A stretch of 64,000 nucleotides of DNA. Origin: an uncultured Prevotellaceae bacterium. GTDB lineage: Bacteria > Bacteroidota > Bacteroidia > Bacteroidales > Bacteroidaceae. Location: positions 33,883 to 97,882 of the forward strand of contig OMXX01000008.1 in assembly GCA_900315105.1 (NCBI GenBank), given 5' to 3'. The first letter of the stretch is position 1. The number at the start of each line of letters is the position of its first letter. Shown here piece by piece: positions 16,522 to 25,340 of the stretch. The position numbers were made by a program, and so were the translations under genes. The notes below the pieces were generated by a model. It saw only the letters and a list, made by a program, of their open reading frames with translations, did not search any database and was not told the DNA's origin.

Positions 16522-18081
16522 ATGCTTGTAAAAACATATTGTGCAGCAATAAACGGCTTGGAAGTTACCACAGTCACGGTAGAGGTGAGCGTAGAAGCAG
16601 GACAATGCCTGTACCTCTCCGGATTGGGCGATGAAGCTGTGCGCGAGAGTCAGAGTAGAATCAGAACCGCATATCTGTATAGTGGATATAAATTCCCGAA
16701 TAAGTCTATTACCATAAACCTTGCACCAGCAGATTTGCGCAAAGAAGGTACGTCTTTCGACCTGCCTATTGCCATCGGCATACTTGCAGCTAACGAGGAT
16801 ATGCCCAAGGAACTATTGGACAAATACCTATTGATTGGCGAGCTTGGTCTTGACGGCACTCTCCAACCAATACGCGGTGCCCTGCCTATCGCCATCAAGG
16901 CGAGGAAGGACGGATATAAGGGAATGATCCTTCCTCGTGGAAATGCACGTGAGGCCGCTGTGGTTAACAATCTTGAAATCTATGGCATGGACACTCTGGC
17001 TGATGTTGTGCAATTCCTGTCTGGACAGAGTGAGGTAAAGCCATTGGAATACGACACACGAAAGGTGTTCTACGAACAACAGGCAAGCAGTAGCGAACTT
17101 GATTTCGCCGACGTAAAGGGACAGGATTCCGTGAAACGTGCAATGGAAGTAGCGGCTGCCGGTGGTCATAACATGATAATGATTGGTCCTCCAGGCTCAG
17201 GCAAGTCCATGATGGCAAAACGGTTGCCAAGCATCCTCCCTCCCCTATCCCTCTCTGAAAGTCTTGAAACAACTCAGATTCATAGTATCGCAGGCAAGTT
17301 AAGCGGAGGCAAGGACGGCAGAGGAGCTACCCTTATCTCCCAACGCCCTTTCAGAAGTCCTCACCACACCATCTCACAGGCAGCTCTTGTCGGCGGTGGT
17401 CCCAAGGCTCTGCCAGGCGAGATTTCCCTCGCCCACAATGGTGTGCTCTTCTGTGATGAGTTACCGGAATTCAACAAAAGCACCCTTGAAGTTCTCCGTC
17501 AGCCATTAGAGGATAGGACTATCACTATCTCTCGTGCAAAATACACAATAGAATACCCGTGTTCTTTCATGTTCGTTGCTAGTGCCAATCCTTGTCCGTG
17601 TGGCTACTATGGCGACCCGACCCACCATTGTGTCTGTACTCCCAATCAGATACAGAAATATATGAATAAGATTTCAGGTCCGTTGCTCGACCGTATTGAT
17701 ATCCAGATAGATATCGTGGCTGTTCCTTTCTCTGAGCTCTCAAAAACTGCCCAAGGAGAATCATCAGAAGAAATCCGCAAACGTGTCATTGCTGCCCGTC
17801 AGATTCAGACAGAGCGTTTCAAGAAGGAAAAGGGCATCCATTGCAATGCACAGATGACCGACAGGATGCTGCGCAAGTATTGTGCCATTGACGAGCAGAC
17901 CACCACCCTCCTCCATAATGCGATGGAGCGTCTGCATCTCTCTGCAAGAGCATATTCTCGCATCCTGAAAGTTGCAAGAACTATTGCAGACCTCGACGGC
18001 TCAGAGAATATCCAGATGCCACACATAGCCGAGGCTATAGGCTATAGGCAGTTGGATAGAGGTGATTGGGCAGAAAGATAA
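16522..18081 (+). CDS. comM: ComM/YifB-family Mg-chelatase-like AAA+ ATPase
   Basis: The protein is 519 aa from ATG 16522 ([22 protein letters not shown], the conserved family start). It has an N-terminal Lon-S5-like domain (to about residue 170), then an AAA+ Mg-chelatase-type core with Walker [28 protein letters not shown], Walker [12 protein letters not shown] and the cysteine-rich [13 protein letters not shown] loop, then a C-terminal lid. ComM is a hexameric helicase that promotes branch migration during recombination of incoming DNA in naturally transformable bacteria. It is widespread as yifB elsewhere. Length and motifs are complete. Confidence 0.95.
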   Translation: MLVKTYCAAINGLEVTTVTVEVSVEAGQCLYLSGLGDEAVRESQSRIRTAYLYSGYKFPNKSITINLAPADLRKEGTSFDLPIAIGILAANEDMPKELLDKYLLIGELGLDGTLQPIRGALPIAIKARKDGYKGMILPRGNAREAAVVNNLEIYGMDTLADVVQFLSGQSEVKPLEYDTRKVFYEQQASSSELDFADVKGQDSVKRAMEVAAAGGHNMIMIGPPGSGKSMMAKRLPSILPPLSLSESLETTQIHSIAGKLSGGKDGRGATLISQRPFRSPHHTISQAALVGGGPKALPGEISLAHNGVLFCDELPEFNKSTLEVLRQPLEDRTITISRAKYTIEYPCSFMFVASANPCPCGYYGDPTHHCVCTPNQIQKYMNKISGPLLDRIDIQIDIVAVPFSELSKTAQGESSEEIRKRVIAARQIQTERFKKEKGIHCNAQMTDRMLRKYCAIDEQTTTLLHNAMERLHLSARAYSRILKVARTIADLDGSENIQMPHIAEAIGYRQLDRGDWAER

Positions 18082-18113
18082 ATAAAATTGTATAACAGAC
18101 AAACTGTATAATT

Positions 18114-18677
18114 ATGAACTATTTGATTATTTTAGCAGTATTAGCTATCGCATTTGTGTTTCTGTATTTTAAAAATAAATCTGCCATAACAATGGATAGT
18201 ATCCAAGACGATACGGCAAAAGGCAAACGTATTATCATGGCAACGCAGATGAATGAAAATGAAGTTGAAAATGCGATAAATGGCTTTATCAAACAATATG
18301 AAGACAATGGAGATAAGGTAGATAGACCTCAAGTTAGGCAACAGGAAGGAGATGTGTTTATTATATACCTGCCAGACACCACCCCTTACGACCTGTTTTG
18401 TTATTGGGTAAATTATATGGTCTATTCAGATAAAGGAAAGAAATATAACAACAACATAACAGGATGGTATGAAGTATCGGCTAATGCCAAGCTTTTTCCA
18501 AACCAAATATTGATGGTATATGTTCCCGAAAGTGATACAGAATATGATAATGTGTATTTCACGACCAAGGACAATTTCTGTTATAAACAGGAATTTGCAG
18601 GCGGTACATCCATAAAACCGCAAAAAAATGTTTATAGGAAATATTCTGATATTCCGTCAAATATAACATCATTTTAA
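18114..18677 (+). CDS. Membrane-anchored protein of unknown function
   Basis: I do not recognise this 187-aa protein. It has one N-terminal membrane helix (about residues 2-19, LIILAVLAIAFVFLYF). A soluble region follows with mixed alpha/beta character, including MNENEVENAINGFIKQY, DVFIIYLPDTTPYDLFCYWVNYMVYSDK and QILMVYVPESDTEYDNVYFTT. It begins 32 nt after comM and precedes a second small gene by 48 nt, so the three could be co-transcribed. Base composition is more AT-rich than comM. Confidence 0.75.
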   Translation: MNYLIILAVLAIAFVFLYFKNKSAITMDSIQDDTAKGKRIIMATQMNENEVENAINGFIKQYEDNGDKVDRPQVRQQEGDVFIIYLPDTTPYDLFCYWVNYMVYSDKGKKYNNNITGWYEVSANAKLFPNQILMVYVPESDTEYDNVYFTTKDNFCYKQEFAGGTSIKPQKNVYRKYSDIPSNITSF

Positions 18678-18725
18678 TTCCCATCCAACTCCTATATAGA
18701 TTCAATAAATAAAAAATCAAACGTA

Positions 18726-19418
18726 ATGAAACACCTGTATGCTATAATCCTAATGTTGTTAATATCAACAAATATCATTGCCCAAGAAAGGGAAATTCTT
18801 CCTGTTGACTGGAAACAAATAAAAGAAGAAGTCAATAAAAATCCCCAAAAAGTAAAAGATTTGGTTGCCAGACTATCTGCTACCAAACTTGACACGACCT
18901 TGACCTATCAAGATAGAATCCTAGCTTTTTATGGTCAGTCTTTCCTGACAAACGATGAAGAAGAAAAACTGAAAAAACAAATGTACAATCAGAAAGACAA
19001 AGGACTTATCAAATCAAGCCTTGAAACTGCAAAGAAAATACTCGAAATAAACCCTCTTAACTTAGAAGCATTAAATCATGCAGGCCAAATACTATATGCT
19101 ATGGCTAGTGATTCCACGTCAAATAGTGGCATAACAAAGGAGGATGCAAAATCATATTTTAATAGGGCAATGAGGATATTTAATACAATAGCCATGACTG
19201 GAGACGGCTCGGCTAAACACCCATTCTACGTCACAAAGGTAAGTGACGAATATTGTTTTATGCGATTCTTTTTGGATTTATGGGAATATAAAATGCAAGC
19301 TGCAACATCAAATTGTGATGTCATCACCTTGAATAAAACAAGCAAATACTACGATAAATCTCAGATTTATTTTGAGATTACACGTGTCTATGAATTAGAA
19401 CGTATGATGTTCCAATAA
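18726..19418 (+). CDS. Secreted DUF4919-like protein
   Basis: This 230-aa protein has a cleavable signal peptide (residues 1-19, ending NIIAQ). The mature part resembles the DUF4919 family of Bacteroidetes exported proteins: helical, TPR-like, with ILAFYGQSFL, ETAKKILEINPLNLEALNHAGQILYAM and the closing KSQIYFEITRVYELERMMFQ. The function is unknown. The helical-repeat look suggests protein contacts in the periplasm or envelope. It may form an operon with the 187-aa protein upstream. Family assignment is from memory of the motif pattern. Confidence 0.7.
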   Translation: MKHLYAIILMLLISTNIIAQEREILPVDWKQIKEEVNKNPQKVKDLVARLSATKLDTTLTYQDRILAFYGQSFLTNDEEEKLKKQMYNQKDKGLIKSSLETAKKILEINPLNLEALNHAGQILYAMASDSTSNSGITKEDAKSYFNRAMRIFNTIAMTGDGSAKHPFYVTKVSDEYCFMRFFLDLWEYKMQAATSNCDVITLNKTSKYYDKSQIYFEITRVYELERMMFQ

Positions 19419-19419
19419 T

Positions 19420-19530
19420 TCCGTAGTAACTCCTATGTAAGTCCGTACCAAAGTCGGTGTAAGTCCCATTTCCCTCCCAATCATAGGAACGGATTTAGAA
19501 CGGATTTAGAGCGAAGGAGAAACGGACTTA
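19420..19530. repeat. 11-bp-period array, head-to-head (TCCG / CGGA)
   Basis: Forward units fall at about 19420, 19431, 19442, 19453 and 19464 (AGTCCGTACCA type). They are followed by inverted units with CGG or CGA at 19490, 19501, 19512 and 19523 (AGAACGGATTT type). The steps are 11 bp on both sides, except that the core of the unit near 19453 is shifted by 1 nt. Confidence 0.8.
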
Positions 19531-19599
19531 AATCTATGAGGGTATGAAACTGCAATGTAGAGATTGCAATTTTACATTCAAAAAAAGAGTTTTCAAAAA

Positions 19600-19917
19600 A
19601 CTCATCACTCGTCACCCGTAACGCTGTAATTTATTGTGACATTGAGGATTACAGCGTTGATTCACCCTATACCACTCGTCACCTCACTCGTCACCCAAAT
19701 AAAGGTATCTTGCTGATAATAAATATATTAGGTGCGCAATTTACCCTCTCCCCACTCGTCACCCTGAAAAAGGTGACGAGTGAATCAGTCTTATAACTTG
19801 TTGTATATCAGAATGATATGCCATGTGAGGGTGACGAGTGGGTGACGAGTGAATCAAAATGAATCACCGCTGTAACCTTTTAGATCTCAAAGCGATACAG
19901 CGTTTCGGGTGACGAGT
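19600..19917. repeat. ACTCGTCACC repeat field with hairpins
   Basis: The 10-11-mer ACTCGTCACC occurs at 19607, 19674, 19686 and 19754. Its complement GGTGACGAGT occurs at 19772, 19830, 19841 and 19908. CACTCGTCACC (19753-19763) and GGTGACGAGTG (19772-19782) make a perfect 11-bp stem. AACGCTGTAAT (19620-19630) and ATTACAGCGTT (19648-19658) make another. Two units at 19830/19841 are 11 bp apart. No gene is present. Confidence 0.85.
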
Positions 19918-19949
19918 TGCCGAGTAGTGTAAAAATTCTTTTTTCTTAA

Positions 19950-20738
19950 TTACGGAACGTAAGAGCGAGTGATGCTTGTGATAACTCCATTTTCAATCTT
20001 TACTAGGGTACCACAACAGATAAAATCTACCATAAATTCTCGGCTCTCCATATATTGCAGATGATTGACGCGGACAGTATCGTATTGATTAATATCCTCG
20101 CCATCCCGATAGTTAAAGAAAACGAAATCTTTACTCAAAGGCAAGGTTATCTCACCCATCTTATGAAAAACAGAGAAAGGACTTGGGTCATCTACAGAAC
20201 GGTATTCTCCATTATATTTTTTCTCAAGGAGAGCACCATATTCATAATGTCCACCATTAGCACGCTTAATACTGTCTATTCGCTGACGTTCTTTCTTCTC
20301 CTCTTCCCTTGTATGGCATGTTTTGCCCGTAGGTCCGTCATTGATAACCATAAGACTATCTTGCCACTCTATCTTTTCCACTACTATTGTCCTATCGTTG
20401 AAAATGATAGTATCACCAGCACGCATCTTGTCAACGGCTTTTCTATCATATAAGTCCTCGTAAAAAACGGTCATGGTGAGAGTGCGCTTGTCCCAGTCAA
20501 AATCGGAAAGCTCGAATGACGCAGGCACAACCACGTTCTTTAGCGAATTGAGAGAATAGCTTGGTTTCTTTGGCATAATGGTAAAATGACCATCGGCAGA
20601 AACCTTTACAGAAACGTTGGAAGTAACCTCGATGCTGTCCGTCGCATTAGTAATAGCAGAATTGCCGTTGCCTGTGCAGCTGCCTAATGTAAGTGCAAAA
20701 ACTGATAGTGTTATTGCAGATAACAGATTCCTGTTCAT
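19950..20738 (-). CDS. Putative lipoprotein of unknown function
   Basis: The protein is 262 aa when started at ATG 20738 (MNRNLLSAITLSVFALTLGSC), which gives a clean lipoprotein signal with Cys after LGS and lies 50 nt downstream of a good promoter. The ORF's first ATG at 20789 overlaps that promoter and is unlikely. The mature part begins with a Ser/Thr/Asn-rich stretch, then mixed beta/charged sequence with repeated short KK/EE segments (EEEKKERQRIDSIKRANGGH). I do not recognise a domain. The location is likely periplasmic or outer membrane. It is convergent with the DUF4919-like gene across the repeat field. Confidence 0.7.
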   Translation of the reverse strand: MNRNLLSAITLSVFALTLGSCTGNGNSAITNATDSIEVTSNVSVKVSADGHFTIMPKKPSYSLNSLKNVVVPASFELSDFDWDKRTLTMTVFYEDLYDRKAVDKMRAGDTIIFNDRTIVVEKIEWQDSLMVINDGPTGKTCHTREEEKKERQRIDSIKRANGGHYEYGALLEKKYNGEYRSVDDPSPFSVFHKMGEITLPLSKDFVFFNYRDGEDINQYDTVRVNHLQYMESREFMVDFICCGTLVKIENGVITSITRSYVP

Positions 20739-20786
20739 CGTCTTTAAATTTCTATAAAATAATAATTTAGAATATTTAATCGCGTG

Positions 20787-20817
20787 CAAATATAGATATT
20801 AATCTTGGATAATACAA
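20787..20817 (-). promoter_or_regulatory. Canonical promoter of the lipoprotein gene
   Basis: On the minus strand, TTG (20815-20817), a 20-bp spacer and TATATTTG (20787-20794) match the -33/-7 consensus. It decides the start at 20738. Confidence 0.75.
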
Positions 20818-20845
20818 GAATTTGGCAGAAAATCTGTTAGGCTAA

Positions 20846-23197
20846 CTATAAATTACCTGCCAGAGCCTTCATCAGTTCTGCCACATCAATAGGCTTGGCT
20901 ATATGGGCATTCATTCCACAGCGGAAGGCCTGAATCTTGTCTTCTGCAAAAGCATTAGCGGTCATGGCAAGGATAGGGATATTAGCCTTTTCGTAGTCAT
21001 GAAGGGCACGGATGGCTCGTGTAGCCTCATATCCGTCCATTATCGGCATCTGGATATCCATGAGGATGATGTTATAATAGTCGGCCGGAGCACTATCGAG
21101 CTTATCCAGACATTCCTGTCCGTTGTAGGCGTGCTCTACAATAAATCCCATCTCTTTTAGCATCTCAATGGCAATCTCTGCATTAAGTTCGTTATCTTCC
21201 ACAAGTAGGATGCGCTTGCCATGAAATAGGGAAGGATCAACCTCCACGCCCTTGTGAGAGACCATAGCGCAAGTGTCAGCTATACGATGCGGGATAGTAA
21301 CGGTGACTTTGGTTCCAACACCAAGTTCCGATTCAACCTCGATAGTGCCATCCATAATCTCGACCAGTCGCTTAACGATAGGCATTCCAAGTCCGGTGCC
21401 TTCCACCTTGCCCTGTGTGGTGTTATGCTCGCGCGAAAACTCCTCAAAGAGATGTGGCAGATATTCCTTGCTCATACCAATTCCGTTATCGGTAATGACT
21501 GTTCGGAACATGGCATAGCCCTCACGATCGGAAGGGATTTCCACGGTATTCATATCAATTTTGCCACCCTCTGGGGTATATTTATACGCATTGGATACAA
21601 TATTCAGGAATATCTCGCGAAGCTTTGTCGGGTCGCAGAACACGTTCTTGTGCATCACATTGATGGAACGAGAGAAATGAAGTCCTTTCTGGCTCATCAT
21701 ATCCTCGAATATCGTGAAGAGGGAGTCGTTGAACGTCTTGGCATCCCATATGCTTTCTTCAAGTTGAACAGCTCCCTTCTCAATTCGTGCCATCTCAAGA
21801 ACGTTGTTGATGATAGACAACAGCACATGACTTGATTCGCTGATCTTGCGGATAAATTCTGAACGGCGCTCAGGATCATTCTGATACTTGGCAAGCATAT
21901 TGGTAAAGCCCATGATAGCATTCATAGGCGTGCGGATGTCGTGGCTCATATTGAAGAGGAAAGCGGTCTTAGCCTTACTTGCCGCCTCTGCCTGTTCACG
22001 AGATTCCATGAGCATCTTCTTGTCGTGCTCCTCACGTGCTATGAGCTTGTCAATACACTTACAGCCGACAACCATAGTATTATGGTCATTAACATCCACC
22101 GGCAATACTATCGCCTCAAAATTCTCCTGACCAGCCTTATTCGGCTTTGTCTTGAAACGAATTGATGTGTTGAAATCACCACAGCAAGCGCGACGGCGAA
22201 GGTTGTCGAGATTGACTACCTTGCGAAACTCCTCACGATATTCCTCAACTACGAAAGTACCAATATAAAGCGTGAAGAAATCGTCAAAAGGAACCATGGA
22301 AGGGAAATTAAGCTTATGCGCATTCTGATTAGCATCCATCTTGTGAATACGCATAATCCCTACCTTAAGGTCCACGGAGAAGATGGTGGAATATTCACAC
22401 GCAAGCGCATTATTTAGCTTGTTGGTCATCTCCATTTCGCGCTTCAGATTTACCTCCTTGCTTATGTCGTAGTTGAAGGCGATACATTCCAAGTGGTTGT
22501 TTGTCGGGTTGATTACCAATCGCCCAACGAAACGCACAGGCACTATGTCTCCGTTCTGATGCCTTACCTCCGTATCAAGCGTTATCGCCTTCTCACCTTT
22601 TTCATAGGTTTCCTGAACATAGGCATAGGAGAAGACACGTCGGAACTCCCTCTTTGCTTCAGCTGTAGTAATCTCGTCCTCTATGGCTTGCAGAAGCATA
22701 TCAGAAGAGGTGATCTCTATGCCAGGCAACACGTCTTGCTGCATATTGAGGTTGAGAAGTTTCCTGTCGTTGATATCGACATGACAGATACCCTGAGCCA
22801 TACTGATAGAGCTGACAATAGCATCAACCTCGGTCTTATATCTCTTCTCCGAACGGCGCATCTCCGTAACATCGGAAAAATATTCCAACAATGCCTTTTT
22901 GCCTTTCCAGTCAATGAACTTGATCTTTATTGAATAGACTCCCGTACAATCTTCTACATCCTTGACAATCTGCTCACTATTGTCCATGCTATTATACGGA
23001 CAGAATGAGCACGGCACATCGCTATCCATAAGGTACTTATGACATTTCTGCCCAAGATATGGGATATCGCCATGTGCAGCAGCCTTCAGCATAGGTGCAT
23101 TGGCATAGAGCATGGAGTGTGTCTCCACGTCACATACCTGAATCATCTGATCCGAGTCATCAAGGATTTGTCGAAGTGCGGAAAGCTCATTATTCAT
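20846..23197 (-). CDS. Cytoplasmic PAS-PAS hybrid histidine kinase with receiver
   Basis: This 783-aa protein lacks membrane helices. It has an N-terminal PAS-like domain (about 10-115) with a cysteine cluster C-x10-C-x2-C (near CHKYLMDSDVPCSFCPY), further PAS domains (about 120-390), HisKA with FLFNMSHDIRTPMNAIMGF, HATPase with LREIFLNIVSNAYKYTP, DNGIGM and GTGLGM, and a C-terminal receiver (RILLVEDNELNAEIA, phosphoacceptor in ILMDIQMPIMDGYEA, Lys in AHIAKPI). Hybrid kinases of this layout usually pass phosphate to a separate HPt protein; none is visible nearby. The cysteines could bind metal or sense redox (inference). Confidence 0.92.
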   Translation of the reverse strand: MNNELSALRQILDDSDQMIQVCDVETHSMLYANAPMLKAAAHGDIPYLGQKCHKYLMDSDVPCSFCPYNSMDNSEQIVKDVEDCTGVYSIKIKFIDWKGKKALLEYFSDVTEMRRSEKRYKTEVDAIVSSISMAQGICHVDINDRKLLNLNMQQDVLPGIEITSSDMLLQAIEDEITTAEAKREFRRVFSYAYVQETYEKGEKAITLDTEVRHQNGDIVPVRFVGRLVINPTNNHLECIAFNYDISKEVNLKREMEMTNKLNNALACEYSTIFSVDLKVGIMRIHKMDANQNAHKLNFPSMVPFDDFFTLYIGTFVVEEYREEFRKVVNLDNLRRRACCGDFNTSIRFKTKPNKAGQENFEAIVLPVDVNDHNTMVVGCKCIDKLIAREEHDKKMLMESREQAEAASKAKTAFLFNMSHDIRTPMNAIMGFTNMLAKYQNDPERRSEFIRKISESSHVLLSIINNVLEMARIEKGAVQLEESIWDAKTFNDSLFTIFEDMMSQKGLHFSRSINVMHKNVFCDPTKLREIFLNIVSNAYKYTPEGGKIDMNTVEIPSDREGYAMFRTVITDNGIGMSKEYLPHLFEEFSREHNTTQGKVEGTGLGMPIVKRLVEIMDGTIEVESELGVGTKVTVTIPHRIADTCAMVSHKGVEVDPSLFHGKRILLVEDNELNAEIAIEMLKEMGFIVEHAYNGQECLDKLDSAPADYYNIILMDIQMPIMDGYEATRAIRALHDYEKANIPILAMTANAFAEDKIQAFRCGMNAHIAKPIDVAELMKALAGNL

Positions 23198-23301
23198 AGC
23201 ATTATAGTTTATATCAAACTTAGGTTTAGTCAGGAAAAGTGTACTCGCGAAATAGAGAAGGATAAAAGGCTTTAGTCCTTAACTTTATTCATTATCGGTT
23301 G

Positions 23302-23333
23302 CAAATATACAATTTTTTCCTGAAACATCCAAA
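23302..23333 (-). promoter_or_regulatory. Canonical promoter of the hybrid kinase gene
   Basis: On the minus strand, TTTG (23330-23333), a 20-bp spacer and TATATTTG (23302-23309), giving a leader of about 100 nt before ATG 23197. Confidence 0.7.
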
Positions 23334-23407
23334 CAAATTGAGTAAATTGTGAAAACATACGGCGAATATCTTAAAACACAAATATCCAATATAACCAAAA
23401 CTTCAAG

Positions 23408-23500
23408 GATACTCCATCGTTAGTCCATCGATACTCCATCGTTCCTCCATCGAAACGATGGACCATCGATGGAGTATCGATGGAGAATCGATGGAGTATC
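23408..23500. repeat. 11-bp-period palindromic array (TCCATCG x4, CGATGGA x4)
   Basis: TCCATCG at 23413, 23424, 23435 and 23446 is followed by CGATGGA at 23456, 23467, 23478 and 23489, all 11 bp apart. The whole forms two 45-bp arms (39 matching positions by my count) around an AAA loop: one long hairpin of phased units. It lies between the CoA-transferase terminator and the kinase promoter. Confidence 0.9.
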
Positions 23501-23587
23501 TTAGGAGGAATAGCGGAAAAACAACGGAATTTCCTACAAGGGGAATAGTATGTTTTGCGGTAAAAATAAAGAAAGAGAGAAAAGAAA

Positions 23588-23616
23588 AATAGGTGTGCTT
23601 GATCTGCACACCTATT
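23588..23616 (-). terminator. Terminator of the CoA-transferase gene
   Basis: AATAGGTGTGC (23588-23598) and GCACACCTATT (23606-23616) form a perfect 11-bp stem with a 7-nt loop, followed on the minus strand by TTTCTTTCTCTC. Confidence 0.85.
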
Positions 23617-23650
23617 TTCTGATATTATCTTTATGTCCTTTACGGGATTT

Positions 23651-25156
23651 TTAATCCTTAACGTACTCAGAGAAATCTGTGAGACGCATATCGCCCTTGC
23701 GACGGAGTGTGTCGTGGAATGCGAATGCACAAGGCAGGTTGTGATGAGTATGACCGCCAGTAGCGAGCTTGAGATAGTCGCGGAGAAGTGGCTTATAGTC
23801 TGGATGTGCACAGTTCTCGATGATGAGATTAGCACGCTCCAACGGACTCTTGCCACGGAGATCGGCTACACCCTGCTCTGTCACGATTACGTTTACATCG
23901 TGCTCTGAGTGATCCTGATGGCTTACGAATGGTACGATAGAAGAGATGATACCATCCTTAGCAACAGAAGAACAGGTGAAGATTGAGATATAAGCGTTGC
24001 GCTCGAAGTCGCCAGAACCGCCGATACCGTTCATCATCTTTGTACCAGAGATATGTGTAGAGTTAGCGTTACCGTAGATATCAACCTCGATAGCGGTGTT
24101 GATAGCTATGACACCAAGACGGCGGATTACCTCTGGAGAGTTACTGATTTCTGACTGACGGAGTGTGAGACGATCCTTGAGGATGTCGATGTTGTCGTAG
24201 ATCTGCATCAGGCAGTCGTTGCTTACTGTGAGAGAACAGGTAGAAGCATCCTTTACACGACCTGTAAGCATCATATCAACGATAGCATCCTGAAGCACCT
24301 CTGTGTAGATGTTGAAGTCAGGAATGTTCTCATCCTTAGAAAGAGCTCCGAGGATAGCGTTGGCTGTTGTACCTACACCACTCTGAAGTGGAAGGAATGA
24401 TGAAGGGATGATGCCACGCTTCATATCATTGAGAAGGAAATGAGCCACATTGGCACCAATCTGGTCGGTGATTGGGTCAGAGCCTTTGAAGCCGCGAGCC
24501 TCGTCAGGGAGGTTGCACTCAACAACGCCTACTACCTTAGACTTTGGTATCTCAACGTATGGCTTACCAATACGGTCACTTGGCTTTGTGATAGGAATTG
24601 GCTGACGGAAAGGTGCATCAAGAGGCTCATAAACGTCCTGAATAAGACCTGTCTTATCGCTATGGAAAGAGTTGAGCTCAAGGATTACCTTATCAGCGAT
24701 ACGTGCGATAGTTGGAGAGATACCACCTGCTGCAGTAAGGGAAACATGATAGTTTTCGCCTACTTCCTCAATCTTTGAAACCTCGAGGATAGCCCACTGG
24801 AGCTTGCCATAGAAGCCGTAGCGGAGATCCTGAGCCATGTGAGAGAGGTGGAGATCGTTGTATGAAATCAGGTTCTGATTTACTGTCTTACGGAATGAAG
24901 GGTTGGTGGTGTAAGGCGCACGGAACTTGATAGCGTTAGCCTCAGAGAGGACACCATCAGTTGACTGGCCAGTACTTGCACCAGTGAAGAGATTGATCTG
25001 GAATTCGTTACCCTTGGCATGTTCTGCCTCAGCAATCTTTGCAAGTTCACGAGTAACAGCCTTAGGCACACCAGCAGGTGTAAAGCCACTAAGACCGAGC
25101 GAATCACCATTCTTAATAAGAGCCGCAGCCTCTGCGGCAGTAATTGTTGTGTACAT
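23651..25156 (-). CDS. Acetyl-CoA hydrolase/transferase family protein (succinyl-CoA:acetate CoA-transferase-like)
   Basis: This 501-aa protein covers the full family length. The N-terminal half has SLGLSGFTPAGVPKAV and INLFTGASTG; the C-terminal half has QSGVGTTANAILGAL and YTEVLQDAIVDMM, whose Glu is the expected catalytic residue. GNANSTHISGTKMMNGIGGSGDFERNA and VNVIVTEQGVADLRGKSP complete it. The family moves CoA between acetate and succinate or other short acids. In a succinate/acetate-producing Bacteroidales this would serve fermentation end-product metabolism. The gene is monocistronic with its own promoter and terminator. Substrate preference cannot be settled from sequence. Confidence 0.92.
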   Translation of the reverse strand: MYTTITAAEAAALIKNGDSLGLSGFTPAGVPKAVTRELAKIAEAEHAKGNEFQINLFTGASTGQSTDGVLSEANAIKFRAPYTTNPSFRKTVNQNLISYNDLHLSHMAQDLRYGFYGKLQWAILEVSKIEEVGENYHVSLTAAGGISPTIARIADKVILELNSFHSDKTGLIQDVYEPLDAPFRQPIPITKPSDRIGKPYVEIPKSKVVGVVECNLPDEARGFKGSDPITDQIGANVAHFLLNDMKRGIIPSSFLPLQSGVGTTANAILGALSKDENIPDFNIYTEVLQDAIVDMMLTGRVKDASTCSLTVSNDCLMQIYDNIDILKDRLTLRQSEISNSPEVIRRLGVIAINTAIEVDIYGNANSTHISGTKMMNGIGGSGDFERNAYISIFTCSSVAKDGIISSIVPFVSHQDHSEHDVNVIVTEQGVADLRGKSPLERANLIIENCAHPDYKPLLRDYLKLATGGHTHHNLPCAFAFHDTLRRKGDMRLTDFSEYVKD

Positions 25157-25197
25157 TAAGAGATATATTTAATTTTTTGTTTTTTTCTTTGCGGATG

Positions 25198-25205
25198 CAA
25201 AGTTA
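25198..25205 (-). promoter_or_regulatory. -7 element of the CoA-transferase gene
   Basis: TAACTTTG on the minus strand, followed by CATCCGC, about 42 nt upstream of the start. The -33 is weak. Confidence 0.5.
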
Positions 25206-25301
25206 CATATTTTTTGCGAATTAAAGACATAAAAAAAGAAGAAATTACACATTTAACTATAAAATGTGCAATTTCTCCTTTTTATGGGGGTTATTTCTAT
25301 T

Positions 25302-25340
25302 CACTCCCCTCCCTTTATTGGAGGGGTAAGGGGGTGGGTC
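25302..25340. repeat. GC-palindromic element at the 3' end of the pectate lyase gene
   Basis: CTCCCCTCCC and GGAGGGGTAAGGGGGTGGG flank a TTTATT centre, with the same GGGTGGGTC boundary seen at 14130. It may serve as a terminator for the minus-strand gene (inference). Confidence 0.6.
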
